Notes: generated by a model not told the origin, from the sequence alone. 64,000 bases of DNA from Xenopus tropicalis (GCF_000004195.4 NC_030682.2:133630234-133694233), one strand, 5' to 3'. Positions 1 through 12,520 are shown, counted from the stretch's first letter. A program made the numbers and translations.

Positions 1-1261
1 AACTGTGTACTTCAGGCTCCTGTTGGCTTTATGGGTTTACACTTGCATGGAGTTCTATGAAGACATTTCATATTAGCTTGCACATTGGGCTTGTTCACAA
101 TCTGTAGCAGTTTTATCCCCTTCCATCAGGGAGCGTGTTGCTTATGATACAGCTCCAGTGAATGTGCGTATAGAGGGGATTCAGCAGTAATGTCACAATT
201 GTGCCAAAGAGCTGCTGGCTGAGTCCCGTAGTGCCAGCCCTTCAACCAGCTGCAGGGGGCCCCACAGGGCATTCTTATTGAGCAGGATAGGCAGCCCTAT
301 GAGCAAAGACATTCTTGAAATGGGCACAAAGCGCCCCAGTAGATAAATTAGGACTGGACCAACTTTCTGTCTTATCAGTTTCTGTTCTCTAAAAAAACAC
401 AGATCTCATCTTTGTGCAATTACTTCTGTGCTTTTATGATTTCCTGCATCTGCTGAAACGTATAACCAACTACTGCAGAGCCTTTCAAGCTTTGCGTGCA
501 AATTATCCATATCATGTAATTTTCATTCCATAGTTCCCAGCTTTGGGCTTCCTAGAAACTTGTTTTGTGCGCTCAGTCACAGCAACTTTCATTGTCGTCA
601 CTAGCAGGGTCCCAGCTCTCCCAGTTCCCTGGCTACGTTTGGTCCCATTATACCTTTTTCTGCCTTCGTGAAGACTTTGCAGATCTTAGTAAAATCCCAC
701 CAACAGGAATGTTTGGTTTTTCTGGTTAATACTGTACTATGACTCCCAGTATCTGAAGCAAGTCAATGCTGTGTGGTGGAACTTAGTAACAAAGAGGGGG
801 CTGTAGACTGACCATACCCTGCTTTGGGTCAAGAATAACATCATTCTATAGGCCATTTACTTCTTACCATCAGCCACCCAAATTTGTAGGAGCTATACCC
901 TATGTTAGACATTACTCCTGTTTTCTAGTGGCTGATTCTTAAGTCCCAGTAGTGGGATGGGTGCCATAGTAAAATATGGGTGGTGTAGCCAAAGAAGGGT
1001 GCATATAGGTGCAATTGGTAGGAGAAGTCTCCCATCTCTCTTCTGGCCTCCTGTCCAACGTTAGATGGCATCACTTCCTTGTTTAAGTGAGGGAAGTAGG
1101 AAACAGACTGGTGTAGGTCCAATTCATCAATCTTCTCAAACAAACAGGGTTTATATAGATTAAGGCTAATTTAGACCCAATTTTCCATGATAAACAAAGT
1201 CCCACTTCTCTGTACATGAAAGGGTTAGGTACTGGGCAGAACAGACTTTAGTGTTTATCTG

Positions 1262-1445
1262 AAAACAGAGCGCTGGTAAGGCCCCATCTAGAATATGCTG
1301 TGCAGTTTTAGCCTCATGTGCTCAAATGGGATATTATTAAATTAGAGAGGGTCCAAAGAAGGGCAAAGGCTAAGGGGTATGGTCTCGGTTATGAAGAAAG
1401 ACTGGCCAAGTTGGGTCTGTTTACACTGGAGAAGAGGGCCGCTAA
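1262..1445 (+). mobile_element. CR1/L2-like LINE fragment, reverse-transcriptase C-terminal end, 5' half of a split copy
   Basis: The plus strand encodes the LINE hallmark LVRPHLEYAVQF, a frame change, then LKWDIIKLERVQRRAKA and ERLAKLGLFTLEKR. That order is typical of the end of CR1/L2-type open reading frames. It breaks off at about 1445 and the LINE tail resumes near 2497, so this copy was split by the element in between. Confidence 0.75.
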
Positions 1446-2496
1446 TGTTGGAGGGCCGCTAATGGAAGCCAGTTTTGGCCACTCCCCTTTTTTGAACCAC
1501 ACCCATTTTATCACAATGGTGGTAGTGCAGCAAAAACCCAAATGCTTGGTCCTCACTACGGGGATATCAACAGTTATTCATATATGAAAGAATTATATTA
1601 TGTCATATTAAGACACACCCTTAAATCCATATGCCTCCTCCTCCCCTGTGGATAGCACAGCAACCCCCAGCAACATAATTACACACCTTAGGGACCATTT
1701 AATGGCTGTTTCCAACTACTAACAAACTCCCAGAACAAACCCCTGCCAGGTTCACCACTCACAGGCAGCATAGGGCAGGCAGAGTATGGCACACACAGGC
1801 AGAACTCTGCCTCCCTTATGCTGCCTGTGTGTGCCATACTCTGCCTGCCCTATGCTGCCTATGTGCCATACTATGCCTACCCTATGCTGCCTGTGTGTTC
1901 CATACCCTCCCTGCCCTATACTGCCTATGTGCCATACTATGCCTGCCCTATGCTGCCTGTGTGTTCCATACCCTCCCTGCCCTATACTGCCTATGTGCCA
2001 TACTATGCCTGCCCTATGCTGTCTGTGTGTTCCATACCCTCCCTGCCCTATGCTGCCTATGTGCCATACTCTGCCTGCCCTATGCTGCCTGTGTGTTCCA
2101 TACCCTCCTTGCCCTATACTGCCTATGTGCCATACTTTGCCTACCCTATGCTGTCTGTGTGTGTGTGCCATATACACAGGCAGCATAGTCCAGGCACTAC
2201 ATACAATGTCTGAGGTGTGAACAGGTGAACAAGGTGGATGATTACAGCCTGAGCCTGAGGTGTGAACACTGCAGGGGGTGAACAATGCTGAAACTAAAAG
2301 GTGTGAAAAACACAGGGGATTACATATTTAAACAATACAGGGTGATTACAGCCTGAATCTGAGGTGAGAACCATGCAGGGGGCCAGTTAATCTCAGTACT
2401 GATACTATTTAAAGCTTACACAAAGGTAAGCCATCAAAGCAGCCAGACAGGTGGGGGGCCACACAGAGGGGGGTCGCGGGCCGCCAGTTGGACAGC
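1446..2496. mobile_element. Transposon-like repeat with internal minisatellite, copy 1
   Basis: This block interrupts a LINE. Its two flanks, around 1600-1760 and 2200-2490, match in inverted orientation the flanks of the array at 44040-44510. Shared landmarks include ctgccaggttcac next to the array and the stretch around aactggcagcccg / gggccgccagttgg. Two copies 42 kb apart with the same array and flanks identify it as a dispersed element. I cannot assign the family. Confidence 0.65.
1766..2180. repeat. Minisatellite, 66-bp dimer of about 34 + 32 bp units
   Basis: Tandem copies begin at 1887, 1953 and 2019, exactly 66 bp apart. Each 66-bp unit is two diverged monomers, one with gtgtgttccatacc and one with tatgtgccatact. 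Open frames appear in several frames on both strands because the repeat lacks stops; they are not genes. The related array at 44040-44510 keeps the 34-bp monomer. Confidence 0.9.
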
Positions 2497-2700
2497 ACTG
2501 ATATAAGGGGATCATATAATAAGGGCTCTTATTCATTATTTACCAGTAGGTACTTCCAGCAGACACAAGGGCACCCATTCCAATTAGAAGAAAGGAGGTT
2601 CTGTATAAATATTAACATTTTAGAGAAAGGGTTCTTCCTCTGGATCAACTGAATTTGATGGATGTATGTCTTTTTTTTATCCTACCTTACTGTGTAATGT
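2497..2700 (+). mobile_element. CR1/L2-like LINE 3' tail, 3' half of the split copy
   Basis: The sequence continues the LINE at 1262-1445: atataaggggatcatataat, then agaaaggaggttct, gggttcttcctctggatcaa and the terminal gaatttgatggatgtatgtc. It has the same layout as the more complete tail at 17436-17776. Orientation is plus. Confidence 0.65.
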
Positions 2701-2954
2701 AATAGGCAGACACAGAACAGAAGAACATATGTGCTTTATTACTATATTCTGTACATGTCTGATAAATTACAATGTTTGCCCTGGCTCCACACCCAAACAA
2801 ATGGCTTCCCAACTACATAACCTGGTCTCTTTGCCTGTGGCCAGCTTTTATGTCCTGAAGTCCTAACATGCTTAGTAATCCCAAAGTTGGCTGCTTTGCT
2901 CATTTTAAGTTCTATTAGAGAAATGCCATAGTATTTAGAGCTACGCATAGTTAT

Positions 2955-3055
2955 TATCATGGTGGCTCAGTGGGTAGCCTTTCTGCCTTGCTGTGCTGGA
3001 GTTCTGATGTCAGTTCTGGCCTGGCTCTGGGGCCCAGGTCATGAATATATATGAG
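2955..3055 (+). mobile_element. tRNA-like SINE fragment
   Basis: It has an A-box-like start, gtggctcagtgggtag, followed by ctgccttgc and a degenerate B-box region. The better copy at 19857-20360 has the same head. Only the promoter part is kept; too decayed to be a working tRNA. Confidence 0.5.
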
Positions 3056-3808
3056 CTAAGGTTACATGGAAGACAATACAATGGGTGGGGCTTTGTTCGA
3101 AGTAGAGATAAAAGATGGTGGAACACAGCTGGACTGGTAGCAAACACGCAGCAATAAAAAGAAGAACATCTGCTTTAAAGAAAGGGTTTTACGTGTACAG
3201 AAGCACTGAAACATACTGTACATGTGCTCAGAGATGGATTTTTCAAGCTTTAGCATTTACGTGACTTATTTTGTTCCTCTTAACTTTAATTGCAAGTCTT
3301 TAACCAGCAGTAACGGGTCAAATTTATCTATAGATGTGGCTAAGTTAAATGCATCAAATATTTATTGAACAAACCTATTTATGTTTATCTTCCACTAATC
3401 TTTCCATCATTAGCTCCACCATACACGCTGCATTCCACACAAGCTGACCTGTGGTTTTCAGGCTCTGAGAGTAATGCATTTGCTTTATAGAGGAAGAGTT
3501 AGAACGTTTCTTCTACGCTCAGGCTTTTTCTTTACATCTTCTAAAAAGGACCAGCAACACTATAAAGACAACATGAATCATTTAGCAGGGTTGGAAGCAG
3601 TGGCGCTTTAAGGTACTGGTGGGTCCAGGGTAAAGATCTGATTTGACATCTGTAGAAGTATTACCCACAAGCAGGTGAATTTGAGTATAAATGCAGACAA
3701 TGATGGAATCCCCATTTTGTGCTCATTGCTTGACAACAAACACAGTGACACCATTACACAGCACACCACAAGAAAATACATCACCTTGTGGCTCAACCCT
3801 TTCTCCTT

Positions 3809-3968
3809 GTAGATTGTAAGCTCTTTTGGGCAGGGCCCTCTTCACCTCTTGTATCGGTTACTGATTGCTTTATATGTTACTCTGTATGTCCAATGTATGT
3901 AACCCACTTATTGTACAGCGCTGCGGAATATGTTGGCGCTTTATAAATAAATGTTAATAATAATAATC
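3809..3968 (+). mobile_element. L2-like LINE/SINE 3' tail
   Basis: The pattern gattgtaagctcttttgggc, gtacagcgctgcggaatatg, gcgctttataaataaa, then a TAA microsatellite is the standard 3' end of L2-related elements in frogs. Similar tails lie at 21505-21672 and 54772-54978. Confidence 0.7.
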
Positions 3969-6560
3969 TCCACTAATGATCTATCTAATAGAAAAGGCCA
4001 TTTTCCCCTTTGTTTCAATACAAAGTTAAAGTATGAACCTTTCCCAACCCCCCTGTAGGCTAGCAGTGTATTGCAACCCCTCCCTCGCCTTTTTCCATTG
4101 TGAAGTGATGGATTGGAAGACTAGAAGTGCCTCTGCTTTCCATAGTTGGTGGTGCACAGATTCTCTCAAGAGCTAAGGGACTTCAAATCCCAGAGACTAA
4201 AACTTCACTAGGAAAGGGTTGCATGACTCTGTGAGCCTAAGGGAAGTATCATGGTTCCTATCAATCAGTGGAAGCAGGTATACCTGTTTTAAATAAATAA
4301 ATAAATTGGGGTGAACTGTAACTTAAGACCATGTTAATGCTTAGCTGATTCATTTATTTTTCAATTATGTCAAGACCCACTAAGCATTTTGTTGTCCTGT
4401 TTATCAGAGCAAAATGATGTCCTCCTCAAGCAATATTTGACTGGGAGTTGTTAGATATTGATCAGGAAGGTTGGGAAACCCAATTGCTTGATTATCCCAT
4501 TAATCTGTGGATGCAGTGGGATACCGTGACCCAGTCACATAAGGCCAAGAGACAAATGATCAGATAAGCCCCATTCAACTTGTGTCCAAATTGGGAAAAT
4601 ATCCATTTCAAACTTATTTTACTGCTTCAACATATGGAATTATATATCGCCCCCCCAAAACAATGTCGGGTCACTGATTAATAGTAGAAAACACATTAAA
4701 ACTTTATCCTGCATGGCAAATAATCATTTATATTATTTCTTTTCATTTTGATTCATGAAGATGAGAAAGACCTACCAGAGCCCTTATCTGTTCTCCTTTT
4801 CATTGCACGGTCTCCTGAAGGGTCAACCAATGGCAGGAATACCCAATAGACTTCACCTGCATTTATAATCTAATAATCCCTTACTTCATACTCTATTCAG
4901 TCTCCTGTGAAGAGTTTACAGATGGTCCTTAGAAAGGATCATTAATCTAGTCATGGATTCATCTTCTAATTCAATTATATAACCCGTGTACGTGACTAAA
5001 CAATGATAGTATGCTACTATCCATCCAACTCATTACACTATGCAGGATAGCCCAAATTCATATTTCAAGAGAGCAGCACAACAAGGGAGCAATGTGTTGG
5101 ACCTGATAAACTTAGATAAATATTGTTTTGCTGCGTGTGTTTTTCATGTTAGTCATGTGTTTGATCGAATATAAGGCCTTTTATGAAAACAAAAATGATG
5201 CCTCCTCCCTATGATGAAAATTCCATTCCTGGGGATTCCTTTGTGTGTTATGATAGCTGTCCATTTCCTCTAACAATGGCTTTCAGATACCATGAAATCG
5301 GCAGCCCATCTTCTCGCCAAGCTGCTACATAGACTCCTGCTCCATAAACTGAACAGTAAGTCTAGAGTTCAAAGGGCAAGTGAGACGTTAAATATTTGAT
5401 TTTCCCCGCTGAGGCCACGTTTCACCCCATGTGTACGTGAGAGGAGTATTGTGGGTGAGACAGCTGTACTGTCCAGCAAAGTAGCCCCTTGGTTATTGAC
5501 AATGACATCTCAAAAGCTTCAGAATCGCCTCGTCTTCAAAGCGAGGATCACAGTTACGTTTCTGAATGCTGTATTTATGAGCAAGTATCTCAGATAACAC
5601 ACATGACCCCATGGGAAACAGTTGAAGCTCGAGCTCTTTGCAACTGGCGGGTGTTGCACAGGGGTTCTATGATATGGAGTCACAATCTAACATTGCAGAT
5701 TGCAATTACTTCTTTTGCATTGCCCCGTGGGACTAATTGTCATATGGTTTATAGTTTAGCCAGCTAAAGCCTTTCCAGCTATGGCTGAGCCTTCTAGTAT
5801 CCTCTGCTGCCTCAGGCATAAAGTATAAGTGATGGGTACCCTTTTGGGAAAACACAAAAAGTACAACAGCTGGTAGGGGTTCTGGTCGAGGGTTCAGGTT
5901 ATAGAATTATTTTACCCCTTTAAGGCAAACTGGACAATTACTTTGGGTCAGCTGAAACCTATTAAAGTTTATAGACATGCACCTTCTTTCAAGCTCAAAC
6001 AGCTACAGGTAACTCTCATAATGGGAAACACCAGTAAATAAGGGATACAAATAAACTGAAAGCAGATGCTTCCCTGACAGATGTGGTTGGTTACTGAGTT
6101 AATAAAACATTTAACCACTCATCATGTTTAGAGCCATGATAAAAACGCTAGACAGCACCAGTGTTGCAATGTTTTGCCTTGATGACTAGAGAAAGAGTGA
6201 GTGAGTGATTGCTGTACATAGAGCTGAGTGAATTGGTTATTTTATGGTTGTTGACCAAGCTCCCATGACCAATTATTAACACCCTCCAACCAAAATGTAA
6301 AGCTTTGCTCTATTACCTGAGCTACACAAGGTATGGTCTTTTGCCTAGAATTTACAATAAACTCAAGGAATCTCTCGGTGGTTTTATAATATAAATGTTT
6401 AGGCATATTTTTTAAAAAACAAAACGCAACATCCTGAAGGACCATCATAGTTTCATGACTCTCCCCCCTTGGTAGGGAAACATTCTCAGTTTTATCCAAT
6501 AGTCCAGCTAAGTAATTGGTTTTGATTTTATCAGAGATTAGCTAAAATGGTGACCAATAC
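3969..6560. other. Intergenic, mostly non-repetitive
   Basis: No gene, tandem repeat or transposon that I recognise. Composition is even, with a short (aaat)n tract near 4290. The subregions 4330-4440 and 5150-5300 look ordered and unrepeated and could be conserved non-coding DNA. No splice-flanked reading frame was found. Confidence 0.5.
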
Positions 6561-6566
6561 AGCAGG

Positions 6567-6862
6567 GATGCACCGAACCCACTTTTTCCGGTTCCCTGAA
6601 CCCACCCCGATGGATATGGGTGAATCCCAAACCGAATTCTAATTGGCATATGCTAATTAGGACCGGGAAGGGTTAAAAATCAGCTTGCGCGCACCGATTT
6701 CCCCCCCCCCCTAACATTTAACCCTTCCGAATTCTAATTAGCATACACTAATTTATGCTAATTAGGATTCCGATTCTGTTCGGCTGGGATCGTGGATTCG
6801 ACCAAAACGGAATACTTCAAAAAAGCCTGAATCTCGAACCAAATCTGGGATTCGGTGCATAA
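6567..6862. mobile_element. hAT-like MITE (aggGATGCACCGAA family)
   Basis: The left end is cagggatgcaccgaac and the right end gggattcggtgcat, an inverted pair seen in a common amphibian and fish hAT group. The interior is full of ccgaattctaattagcat repeats in both orientations. The target duplication is not clear. Confidence 0.65.
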
Positions 6863-6897
6863 AGAGAGAGAGAACTGTTCATTAGAGCTTGCAGTCT

Positions 6898-9360
6898 AAA
6901 GGGCACATTTATCAAAGTACGATTGAGTCTGAATACAAAAAACTCGTATTGGTTCATACCGTGTGTATTTTCTGTGACTTTTTCATACTTTGTGTGACTT
7001 TTTCGTACTTTGCAACAAAATGTGTGCGACAAAATCGTATTGTTGCGCCGAGTATGAAAGTTTCGGATTCATTCAAGCTTTGGTATTGTGACTTTCCTTG
7101 GGCCAAGTTGGAGCTGCAGAGTGCCATTGAGCCCTATGGGAGACTTTCCTTGGGCCAGGTTGGAGCTGCAGAGTGCCATTGAGCCCTATGGGAGACTTTC
7201 CTTGGGCCAGGTTGGAGCTGCAGAGTGCCATTGAGCCCTATGGGAGACTTTCCTTGGGCCGGGTTGGAGCTGCAGAGTGCCATTGAGCCCTATGGGAGAC
7301 TTTCCTTGGGCCGGGTTGGAGCTGCAGAGTGCCATTGAGCCCTATGGGAGACTTTCCTTGGGCCGGGTTGGAGCTGCAGAGTGCCATTGAGCCCTATGGG
7401 AGACTTTCCTTGGGTCAGGTTGGAGCTGCAGAGTGCCATTGAGCCCTATGGGAGGCTTTCCTTGGGCCGGGTTGGAGCTGCAGAGTGCCATTGAGCCCTA
7501 TGGGAGACTTTCCTTGGGCCGGGTTGGAGCCGCAGAGTGCCATTGAGCCCTATGGGAGACTTTCCTTGGGCAGGGTTGGAGCTGCAGAGTGCCATTGAGC
7601 CCTATGGGAGACATCCTTGGGCCGGGTTGGAGCTGCAGAGTGCCATTGAGCCCTATGGGAGACTTTCCTTGGGCCGGGTTGGAGCTGCAGAGTGCCATTG
7701 AGCCCTATGGGAGACTTTCCTTGGGCCGGGTTGGAGCTGCAGAGTGCCATTGAGCCCTATGGGAGACTTTCCTTGGGCCGGGTTGGAGCTGCAGAGTGCC
7801 ATTGAGCCCTATGGGAGGCTTTCCTTGGGCCGGGTTGGAGCTGCAGAGTGCCATTGAGCCCTATGGGAGACTTTCCTTGGGCCAGGTTGGAGCTGCAGAG
7901 TGCCATTGAGCCCTATGGGAGGCTTTCCTTGGGCCAGGTTGGAGCTGCAGAGTGCCATTGAGCCCTATGGGAGGCTTTCCTTGGGCCGGGTTGGAGCTGC
8001 AGAGTGCCATTGAGCCCTATGGGAGACTTTCCTTGGGCCGGGTTGGAGCTGCAGAGTGCCATTGAGCCCTATGGGAGGCTTTCCTTGGGCCGGGTTGGAG
8101 CTGCAGAGTGCCATTGAGCCCTATGGGAGGCTTTCCTTGGGCCGGGTTGGAGCTGCAGAGTGCCATTGAGCCCTATGGGAGACTTTCCTTGGGCCGGGTT
8201 GGAGCCGCAGAGTGCCATTGAGCCCTATGGGAGACTTTCCTTGGGCAGGGTTGGAGCTGCAGAGTGCCATTGAGCCCTATGGGAGACATCCTTGGGCCGG
8301 GTTGGAGCTGCAGAGTGCCATTGAGCCCTATGGGAGACTTTCCTTGGGCCGGGTTGGAGCTGCAGAGTGCCATTGAGCCCTATGGGAGACTTTCCTTGGG
8401 CCGGGTTGGAGCTGCAGAGTGCCATTGAGCCCTATGGGAGACTTTCCTTGGGCCGGGTTGGAGCTGCAGAGTGCCATTGAGCCCTATGGGAGGCTTTCCT
8501 TGGGCCGGGTTGGAGCTGCAGAGTGCCATTGAGCCCTATGGGAGACTTTCCTTGGGCCAGGTTGGAGCTGCAGAGTGCCATTGAGCCCTATGGGAGGCTT
8601 TCCTTGGGCCAGGTTGGAGCTGCAGAGTGCCATTGAGCCCTATGGGAGGCTTTCCTTGGGCCGGGTTGGAGCTGCAGAGTGCCATTGAGCCCTATGGGAG
8701 ACTTTCCTTGGGCCGGGTTGGAGCTGCAGAGTGCCATTGAGCCCTATGGGAGGCTTTCCTTGGGCCGGGTTGGAGCTGCAGAGTGCCATTGAGCCCTATG
8801 GGAGACTTTCCTTGGGCCAGGTTGGAGCTGCAGAGTGCCATTGAGCCCTATGGGAGGCTTTCCTTGGGCCGGGTTGGAGCTGCAGAGTGCCATTGAGCCC
8901 TATGGGAGGCTTTCCTTGGGCCGGGTTGGAGCTGCAGAGTGCCATTGAGCCCTATGGGAGACTTTCCTTGGGCCAGGTTGGAGCTGCAGAGTGCCATTGA
9001 GCCCTATGGGAGACTTTCCTTGGGCCAGGTTGGAGCTGCAGAGTGCCATTGAGCCCTATGGGAGGCTTTCCTTGGGCCGGGTTGGAGCTGCAGAGTGCCA
9101 TTGAGCCCTATGGGAGACTTTCCTTGGGCCGGGTTGGAGCTGCAGAGTGCCATTGAGCCCTATGGGAGACTTTCCTTGGGCCGGGTTGGAGCTGCAGAGT
9201 GCCATTGAGTCCTATGGGAGGCTTCCAAAATCATGCACTGAAGCATCAAAGTCAGAAAGGTTTTTCCGCCATTTACGATGTGACTTTTGGATTGCAGACT
9301 ATTCCAATTTTCAAAATGTCGAAAATAATCCTCCAATTGATATATAGAAGTTTGCCAGAT
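6898..9360. mobile_element. Repeat element carrying the 52-bp satellite, copy 1
   Basis: The sequence before the array (cattcaagctttggtat) and after it (ggcttccaaaatcatgca, then agaaaggttttt) matches the flanks of the much shorter array at 55585-55890. The array is therefore an internal part of a dispersed element that starts with a ggcacatttatcaaagtacg-like end. The right terminus is uncertain. Confidence 0.7.
7090..9228. repeat. 52-bp satellite, about 41 units, with 675-bp higher-order duplication
   Basis: The unit runs ggttggagctgcagagtgcc, attgagccctatgggag, then actttccttgggccg, 52 bp. Nearly all units are intact and differ at three positions: agac/aggc, ccggg/ccagg, and rare gccgc or a 51-bp agacatcc form. 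The rare forms recur exactly 675 bp apart (13 units minus one base), so a block of about 650-680 bp starting near 7450 was duplicated at about 8125. Unit length is 1 mod 3, which explains the open frames in several frames. Confidence 0.97.
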
Positions 9361-10041
9361 TAGTTGACAAATTTTTGCATACAGTTTTTTTAATTGAAAA
9401 AAATCTCAAAAAATTCAGGCATTTACTGGAATTTTCTTAAATCACACCAAAACTAAAATTTAGATTTGAATAAATCAGTTTTTCAAGAAGGGCTGCCAGA
9501 GGCACTTTTACTCCAAATAACCTGAGTTTTTTTCCTTCCTAGGGTCTAAATAAAAGAAGAGCAAACAGGGTTTGTTTTTCATTTAATAACAAGGTTTCTT
9601 TCCAAGGAAATGTGAAGAAGTTAAGTAAAATACCTCCGATGAGAAAGCCCCTCAAGTCGTGTTTACATGACCAATTTAGTCTAATTTTCTGGGACTGAAA
9701 CTGGATCTGAGGAACATCAAAGTGGATGTCAAAAATACTGGGCAGTATCCATACAACTGGTGGGCGAAGATGCAAACTATGTCAAACCTCTCAGCAACAT
9801 GATGGAACATTGTCATTGATAGGTATATAATTGTCAGTTTTAATTGTATTCATTTTTCAGGGAAAAAAATATATATAAATAAAATAGAAAATAGATTTTT
9901 GGACTCAGAACTTGAATCTCACATAAGAAATGAATATAGAATTAAAGTTTCAAACAATATAAAATATTTCTACACCAGATTATCTTTTGTGGTAATCACA
10001 GGGATCTCAAATCCTAACATTTTCCTATAGAATTGTGTTTA
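9361..10041. other. AT-rich intergenic sequence
   Basis: About 0.7 kb between two mobile elements. No reading frame with family resemblance and no repeat boundaries seen. Confidence 0.4.
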
Positions 10042-10652
10042 TACAGGTATGGAACCTGTAATCCAGAAAGTTTGAGACCTGAGGTTTTCCAGATAAGGGA
10101 TCTTTCCATAATTTGGGTCCCCATACCTTAAGGCTAATAAAAAAATAATTTAAATATTGAATAAACCCAATAGGGCTGTTCTGCCCCAATAAGGGGTAAT
10201 TATATCTTAGTTGGGATCAAGTACAGGTACTGTTTTATTATTACAGAGAAAAGGGAATCATTTAACCATTAAATAAACCCAATAGGGCTGTTCTGCCCCA
10301 ATAAGGGGTAATTATATCTTAGTTGGGATCAAGTACAGGTACTGTTTTATTATTACAGAGAAAAGGGAATCATTTAACCATTAAATAAACCCAATAGGGC
10401 TGTTCTGCCCCAATAAGGGGTAATTATATCTTAGTTGGGATCAAGTACAGGTACTGTTTTATTATTACAGAAAAAAAAGGAAATCCTTTTTAAAAATTGG
10501 AATTATTTGCTAAGGGCCTATTTATTACATGTGTGGCGAATTTTGTAGCATACTAAATCTGCCCCTTGGAATAGAGTCTATGGGAAATAACCTTCCCGTA
10601 AGTTGGAGCTTTCTGGATAACAGGTTTCCGGATAACAGATCTCATACCTGTA
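10042..10652. mobile_element. TA-flanked MITE (TACAGGTATG ends) with internal 112-bp tandem repeats
   Basis: It starts tacaggtatggaacc and ends tctcatacctgta, inverted ends that read CAGGTATG flanked by TA, which fits a Tc1/mariner-type target. Inside are three copies of a 112-bp unit starting at 10161, 10273 and 10385. The same family occurs at 27046-27943 and 42252-43424. Confidence 0.8.
10161..10490. repeat. 112-bp tandem repeat, 3 copies, inside MITE
   Basis: ataaacccaatagggctg recurs at 10161, 10273 and 10385 with nearly identical sequence between. The same unit at 113 bp is repeated in the other family copies, so expansion happened repeatedly in this element. Confidence 0.95.
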
Positions 10653-12020
10653 CTGACATAGTACCTCTCTGTGCACTTGTGAGCAAATGCTTCTTTTTTT
10701 TTAATAATTATATCACCAATAACTTTTGGTTCGTTGTCCATAAATTGTCCTTGCCCATTGTCCAGAACACACCCTTGTCAGGTGATTATAAAAATATAAA
10801 AAAGTACAAAAAAGTTTTGTGGGAAATAATTAGGAAGGCTATAGCCAGAAAGTCCAGTGAGCCTTTAGGCAATGCTTAAACTTCAACCAGATTCAGTAAA
10901 CTACTATAGAGGCAGTTTGGTTGATTTTGACCAATGATATGGGCATGTATGCCAGGTTGGAGGGGCTGTTTCCACAGACAATCCTGCAATTCTGTATTTT
11001 GCAGATCATCTGTCACGTGTCAAAACCTTCCCCTGCCCATTCGGCACGTTGCTGAGTACATGGCACATCTGCAGTTCAGATTATTTGGGCTACATGAAAT
11101 ATTATGTTAAATAATATGAACATGGCTTCTTCTATAATGTTCTTTGCTCTCGTAGGATCACCAAGTGTTTAACCATAGGAAACAAGGCAAGAGGAAACTA
11201 AGTATTTCCATTAGATAAACACAAAGTAAAAATAGACAAAAGAAGGAATACTGGATAGAGATCAATAGAAATACATTTGTGCGCTGTCGTTGGTCAATTT
11301 CCCACCTTCTCCAGAATATTAGGTCATCATGGGAACAGATGGATGGCCAGACTTGATGGGGTTAGATCCAATATTTCAACTTGACTATTAAATCATTTCC
11401 ATAGGCCACAGCTCCCATCCAAGACTAAACTGCTAGGGCCTGAATTATTCTTATTTGAGATCCCATGACCTTGTGATTTTTATCTGTGTTTGACTAGAGT
11501 TTCTGTTACTCATTTTCTGCTTTCCACATATTGAGATTTGTGATAACAGTACCATTTGGCAAAACATGTGCATGGGGGCATTGCTCTGATACCTTTTACA
11601 GGCCCACAAGTACATAGGGCTTCAGACTGGGGTGTTCAGGGCCCACTAAGACTGCCACTTCAGGGGCCCCCACATGCCCCGACTGCTCAACCCCCCCAAG
11701 TATCTTATACTTAACTTCACCATGATCAGGGGAGAGAGGGAGGTCAGCAGGGGAGTGCAAATGCTTCAGATCTGGTCTTCGTTGGCGGGGCCCACCAGGT
11801 TTTTCCCGGTGCCCAGAAAAAATTAGTTAAAAACAGAAATACTTTCTTGAAGCAACATCCCTATCACCTTTATTTTACACAACGCCCTCAGCTTCCTTTT
11901 CTACTTAGTGAAGGCACATGTGAAGGTGTTCCACTGTTCACTAGCATGGGACGGCCTGCTTTAGCCAAGATAGGGTTACACTTTCTATTCTGCTTGATCA
12001 TCCGTGGTGCACTCCCACCG
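10653..12020. other. Intergenic; partial hAT-like debris near 11617-11830
   Basis: Mostly unrecognised unique sequence. The stretch 11617-11830 (gactggggtgttcagggccc ... ggggcccaccaggt) resembles the GC-rich hAT MITE at 28698-28934 in degraded form. No gene signal. Confidence 0.4.
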
Positions 12021-12024
12021 GAGA

Positions 12025-12520
12025 TTGAAATCAGTATTGTTGAAATCAGTATCAGTACTGTTGTTTGGGTGTGGCCGGTTTTGAAATGTTGGATATATCA
12101 ATATCATTATTGAAATCAGTATCAGTACTGTTGTTTGGGTGTGGCCGGTTTTGAAATGTTGGATATATCAATATCATTATTGAAATCAGTATCAGTACTG
12201 TTGTTTGGGTGTGGCCGGTTTTGAAATGTTGGATATATCAATATCATTATTGAAATCAGTATCAGTACTGTTGTTTGGGTGTGGCCGGTTTTGAAATGTT
12301 GGATATATCAATATCATTATTGAAATCAGTATCAGTACTGTTGTTTGGGTGTGGCCGGTTTTGAAATGTTGGATATATCAATATCATTATTGAAATCAGT
12401 ATCAGTACTGTTGTTTGGGTGTGGCCGGTTTTGAAATGTTGGATATATCAATATCATTATTGAAATCAGTATCAGTACTGTTGTTTGGGTGTGGCCGGTT
12501 TTGGATAAGTTGGATATATC
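12025..12520. repeat. Perfect 70-bp tandem repeat, 7 copies
   Basis: ttgtttgggtgtggccggtt starts at 12061, 12131, 12201, 12271, 12341, 12411 and 12481. The full 70-bp units between are identical as read; the last copy diverges after ttttgga. Such identity means very recent expansion or an assembly effect. Confidence 0.97.

Noticed and set aside
1752..2285. Overlapping long frames on both strands with repeated [11 protein letters not shown] or HRQHRAG peptides
   Set aside because: They are translations of the 66-bp minisatellite; open frames in several phases follow from a stop-free repeat whose unit is inside a transposon.
2955..3055. tRNA gene
   Set aside because: Only A/B-box-like words without a cloverleaf; it fits a SINE head.
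7498..8425. Repeated 66-codon minus-strand frames ([12 protein letters not shown] type)
   Set aside because: Satellite translation; identical copies 675 bp apart reflect the higher-order duplication, not gene duplication.
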